From: Geothrix sp.
GTDB lineage: Bacteria; Acidobacteriota; Holophagae; Holophagales; Holophagaceae
NCBI RefSeq assembly: GCF_020622065.1
Contig: NZ_JAHRYQ010000002.1
Location: 298,232-362,231, forward strand
Reading direction: 5' to 3'
Length of the DNA stretch: 64,000 bases
The position numbers and the translations under genes were made by a program. Positions 61,261 to 64,000 of the stretch are shown here, piece by piece (within the stretch, counting starts at the first letter, position 1; each line of letters starts with the position of its first letter). The notes under the pieces were generated by a model. It was not told the DNA's origin and searched no databases. It was given only the letters and a program-made list of their open reading frames with translations.

Positions 61261-61327
61261 GATCGGCTCCGGGAAAAGGGACTCAAGGAAAGGCGGTGTC
61301 CTTCGATGCGCGGGAATGCGCGGGTGG

Positions 61328-63349
61328 TCAGTAGCGCTGCCCAGGTCGGCTGAGAGCCGTGCGGATCGCCTCCAGTTCGGCCTTCAGGACCTGGAGTTCC
61401 CGGCGCTGCTTCTGCACTTCGTTGAGCAGCATGGGCGCCAGCTCCTGGTAGGCCACGGTTTCGATCTGGCCGTCCCGGCCTCTGACCACCAGTTCGGGCA
61501 TCACCTGGTCCACCTCCTCGGCGATGAGGCCGAAATGGGTGGGACCCTCGGGATGGGCCTTGTAGTGGAAGGTGACGGGCCGAAGGTCGAACAGACGATC
61601 GGTCACCGCGCCCATGTCCTCGATGTCCTGCTTGTAGCGCCGGGAGGAGGCGGCCGTGCCCAGCTGTCCGTTCTGGTCCACTTGCACAAGGAGGGTGGTG
61701 GGGTGGCCCGTGGTGGTGGCAAAGACTCCGGCCATGAACGCGCGGGTCTGCGTCTTGCCGATGCGGGTGGTGTTGCTCTCGGTGGCCGAGCCGGAGTGGG
61801 CGAGGTAGAGGTTGCCACTGCCGGTCTGGAGCAGGGCGCCAGCCCCCAGTCCCAAGGCCGCATTGTTGTTTCCTGAGCCCAGCGCGCTGAGGGCCAGCTG
61901 GCCGATGCCTGTGTTGCCCGAGCCGTCGTTGAAGAACTTGAGGCTCTCCGTGCCCACGGCGGTATTGCTAAAGCTGCTGCCACTCGAATTGAGGGCCTGG
62001 TTGCCCACGGCGACATTCGAGTAGCCGGTGGTGTTCCCCAGCAGGGACTCGAAACCCACGGCCACATTGCCTTCGCCGGTGGTGTTCTGCTGGAGGCTGT
62101 CCACGCCCACGGCGGTGTTGGTGCGACCGGTGGTGTTGTTCCGCAGGGCCACCGCTCCCACGGCGGTGTTCCGGTCGCCGTTGAAGGTGCTGATGGGCTG
62201 GTTGGCGTACAGCGCCTCGAACCCCATGGCGGTGTTCCAGGCATCCCAGGCCACGCCTCCGTTGCTGAAGGACTGCAACGCCAGGGTGCGGGCGCCCACG
62301 GCCGTATTCGTGCCGGCGGAAGTGTTGGACAGGAGGCTGGAGGCGCCGACGGCGGTATTCCAGGATCCGGTCGTGAGGGCGTTGAGGGCGCTGCTGCCCG
62401 TGCCCGTGTTGTAGGAAGCCCACTGCGGGTTGGCCGTCTGGGCGGGAAGGCCGAGATTGCCTGAGCCGACGCCCACGAAGGTGTTGCCGCCCGCAGTGCC
62501 CGGGGCGGAGAACTTGTGGAGCATGGGAACGCTGTTCCCCATGAAGAGGTGGCCCGTGAGCCCGATGCTCCCGGAGACATCCAGGGGAAGGACCGGCGTG
62601 GCCGTGCCGATGCCCACTTTGCCGGTGGTGAGCACCGCATTCGCCCCGTTCAAAGTGAAGGGGCTCGCCCCGGCGGGTCCCTGGGGCCCGGTCAGCCCGA
62701 TTGGGCCGATTGACCCGGCCGGACCCGTGGGACCCATCAGGCCCATGGGACCTTCCGGGCCTGCGGGTCCCTGGGGCCCCGTGGGCCCAGGCGTGCCGGC
62801 CACGGCGCCGGGAATCCACTTGGCGCCGTTGTAGACGAGTCCCTGGCCCGAGGCGGGCGGAAGCGTCGTGAGATCCAGCGGGATGCCCTGCAGCTGGAGC
62901 AGGGTGGTGGCGTTCTGCGTGCCGCCGATGTCTCCCGCGAAAGCCCCGCTCACCTCGAAAGCGGAGCGCGCCTGGAGGGCGGGCACCAGATCCGCATCCG
63001 GCGAAAGCGCGTTGCCGGCGACGACGACATGCAGCTTGAGGTTCGGCTGGGCCAGCAGCGTGGTGGCCACGGCGGGCATCGGTGGCGCCCCCAGCAGCAC
63101 CGCGTAAAGACCGGAATTGACCGACACGGTCTGGTTCCCGGAGGTCCAGAGCTCGACCCCGGCACCATCCAGGATCGAGAACACGAAGGCCCGTGTTCCG
63201 GTGACGGGCAGGCCCGCCTCCGTCAGGCGCCCCTGGTAGGCCAGTACGGGCGGGGGTGGGGCCGGCGGGATTGGCGGCGCCTGTGCCACCAAGGCCGGGC
63301 CCGCGAGGAAGGCAAGGGCCAGGAGGCGGGAATTCAGGGGGTGTCGCAT
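61328..63349 (-). CDS. Exported collagen-like/NTAVG-repeat protein with tailspike-type S74 chaperone domain
   Basis: A 673-residue exported protein. A signal peptide ([16 protein letters not shown]) is followed by a beta-rich domain (about 30-180). Gly-X-Y collagen-like repeats span 185-229. About ten NTAVG-type repeats ([35 protein letters not shown]) span about 330-530. The C-terminal S74 intramolecular chaperone starts near 568 ([13 protein letters not shown]) with [15 protein letters not shown] and ends in a coiled coil ([21 protein letters not shown]). S74 domains fold phage tailspikes as trimers and then cut themselves off; Ser and Lys of the usual pair are present. Likely a trimeric surface fibre. 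Confidence 0.88.
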   Translation of the reverse strand: MRHPLNSRLLALAFLAGPALVAQAPPIPPAPPPPVLAYQGRLTEAGLPVTGTRAFVFSILDGAGVELWTSGNQTVSVNSGLYAVLLGAPPMPAVATTLLAQPNLKLHVVVAGNALSPDADLVPALQARSAFEVSGAFAGDIGGTQNATTLLQLQGIPLDLTTLPPASGQGLVYNGAKWIPGAVAGTPGPTGPQGPAGPEGPMGLMGPTGPAGSIGPIGLTGPQGPAGASPFTLNGANAVLTTGKVGIGTATPVLPLDVSGSIGLTGHLFMGNSVPMLHKFSAPGTAGGNTFVGVGSGNLGLPAQTANPQWASYNTGTGSSALNALTTGSWNTAVGASSLLSNTSAGTNTAVGARTLALQSFSNGGVAWDAWNTAMGFEALYANQPISTFNGDRNTAVGAVALRNNTTGRTNTAVGVDSLQQNTTGEGNVAVGFESLLGNTTGYSNVAVGNQALNSSGSSFSNTAVGTESLKFFNDGSGNTGIGQLALSALGSGNNNAALGLGAGALLQTGSGNLYLAHSGSATESNTTRIGKTQTRAFMAGVFATTTGHPTTLLVQVDQNGQLGTAASSRRYKQDIEDMGAVTDRLFDLRPVTFHYKAHPEGPTHFGLIAEEVDQVMPELVVRGRDGQIETVAYQELAPMLLNEVQKQRRELQVLKAELEAIRTALSRPGQRY

Positions 63350-63385
63350 GGGGACTCCAGAAAGAGGGGGGGTCGCGGATGTCGA

Positions 63386-63985
63386 TCAGCGATCGGTGGG
63401 CACGCCGCTGGGGTAGAACCCGTGGCGAGCACGGGTGCCGTCGTTCACATCCCTGGCCGTCAGGATCGAAATGCCCTCCCTCACCACGGCCTGGTTCTCA
63501 TAGACGCCCCCGGTCTGACGCCCGCCGGCCGCCTGCACCAGGTCGTCGCGAAGCTGGCCCGGCGTCAGCGCCTGGGCCACCGTGAGGCTGAAGGGCGCCT
63601 CGTGGCCGAGCGTCCCTGCCTGGCCCCGGAGGCTGAGACCGGTGTAGGCCGAGGGCAGCACATTCGTCCCCACCACCACGGGGAGTTGCAGCGTGCTCGC
63701 TCCGGCCGGCACGGTTCCACTGACGACCACGCCGGCGGGGAACCCGACGCCCGTGATGGCGACGGCCGACGAGAACCCGTTCAGGCGCGACAGGGTGAGG
63801 GTGATGAAACCGCTGCCGCCCGCGGGGATCTGAAGGCTCCCAGGCACCACCTGGAGGCTGAAGTCCGCGGCGGCCGGCGGCACGGGTGTGCTTCCTCCGC
63901 CCCCGCCGCCACCGCCACAGGCGAGAAGGCAGGAGACGAGGACAACCGAGGGGAGTTGCAGGGAGGCCTGGAATCGTCGGTTCAT
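63386..63985 (-). CDS. Small Ig-like surface lipoprotein with poly-Gly tether
   Basis: A 199-residue exported lipoprotein. The signal ends at LLACGGGGGGGGS (lipobox plus eight Gly). Residues about 40-130 resemble an Ig-like/BACON-type beta domain (DFSLQVVPGSLQIPAGGSGFITLTLSRLNGFSSAVAIT). The C-terminal 60 residues are unassigned. It lies upstream of the S74 fibre gene (36 bases) on the same strand and may share transcription with it. The start may lie outside what is visible; the upstream region is cut by the window end. Confidence 0.8.
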   Translation of the reverse strand: MNRRFQASLQLPSVVLVSCLLACGGGGGGGGSTPVPPAAADFSLQVVPGSLQIPAGGSGFITLTLSRLNGFSSAVAITGVGFPAGVVVSGTVPAGASTLQLPVVVGTNVLPSAYTGLSLRGQAGTLGHEAPFSLTVAQALTPGQLRDDLVQAAGGRQTGGVYENQAVVREGISILTARDVNDGTRARHGFYPSGVPTDR

Positions 63986-64000
63986 GACACACCTTGGGAA

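Overview
The window is GC-rich, densely packed bacterial DNA with no tRNA, rRNA, CRISPR array or insertion sequence that I can see. The organism is diderm: there is an LPS-pathway phosphatase (kdsC-like), several TolC-type outer-membrane factors, an OmpA-type protein and outer-membrane barrels. It has small multiheme c-type cytochromes, cytochrome bd, two-Cys OsmC, poly-Gly lipoproteins, PKD and Ig-like surface proteins and a membrane Ser/Thr kinase. This mix suggests an Acidobacteriota member near Geothrix/Holophaga. That placement is an inference from protein style, not a database match.

Layout. 1-934: the end of cmk and a small membrane protein with a HEAGH motif. 941-10708 (minus): a long run in the order ArsR regulator, TolC, HlyD adaptor, RND pump, DUF2892-like protein, DUF6132-like protein, membrane rhodanese, OsmC, cydA, cydB. 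It looks like one stress module joining efflux, sulfur and thiol chemistry and a bd oxidase. 10794-13645 (plus): kdsC-like phosphatase, outer-membrane barrel, two exported proteins (one OmpA-like). 13708-26367: exported M3 and S9 peptidases, a DUF900-type hydrolase, a triheme lipoprotein, a HAD-type 5'-nucleotidase with a thioesterase, a protein with three copies of an unassigned domain, and a propeller/CHRD/PKD/heme fusion protein. 26368-26864 is the only gene-free stretch above 300 bases. 26865-30281: mfd.

30371-41464: two complete tripartite efflux operons run back to back from one divergent regulatory region (about 36789-36948). Leftward are TetR, TolC, HlyD and RND; rightward are TetR, TolC, EmrA-like and EmrB-like. 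41522-43254: two small membrane proteins and an exported protein. 43334-46459: a large Ig/Kelch lipoprotein with an almost perfect 288-bp tandem repeat and patchy base composition. 46580-50192: an XRE regulator divergent from a membrane Ser/Thr kinase. 50245-53594: cold-shock protein, outer-membrane barrel, fused alpha-beta E1 dehydrogenase. 53807-55736: bioB, a hemerythrin-like protein and a double CDGSH protein, all iron or Fe-S proteins. 55776-56895 (minus): a tetraheme cytochrome and an orphan HlyD adaptor. 57096-59714: valS. 59722-63985 (minus): three exported surface proteins (RCC1-repeat lipoprotein; collagen-like/NTAVG-repeat protein with a tailspike-type self-cleaving chaperone domain; small Ig-like lipoprotein).

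The most notable signals are the ArsR-led 10-gene stress module, the mosaic surface lipoprotein with poly-G tracts, the three-copy unassigned domain protein, the surface protein with a phage-type S74 domain, and the divergent efflux pair with visible operator palindromes.
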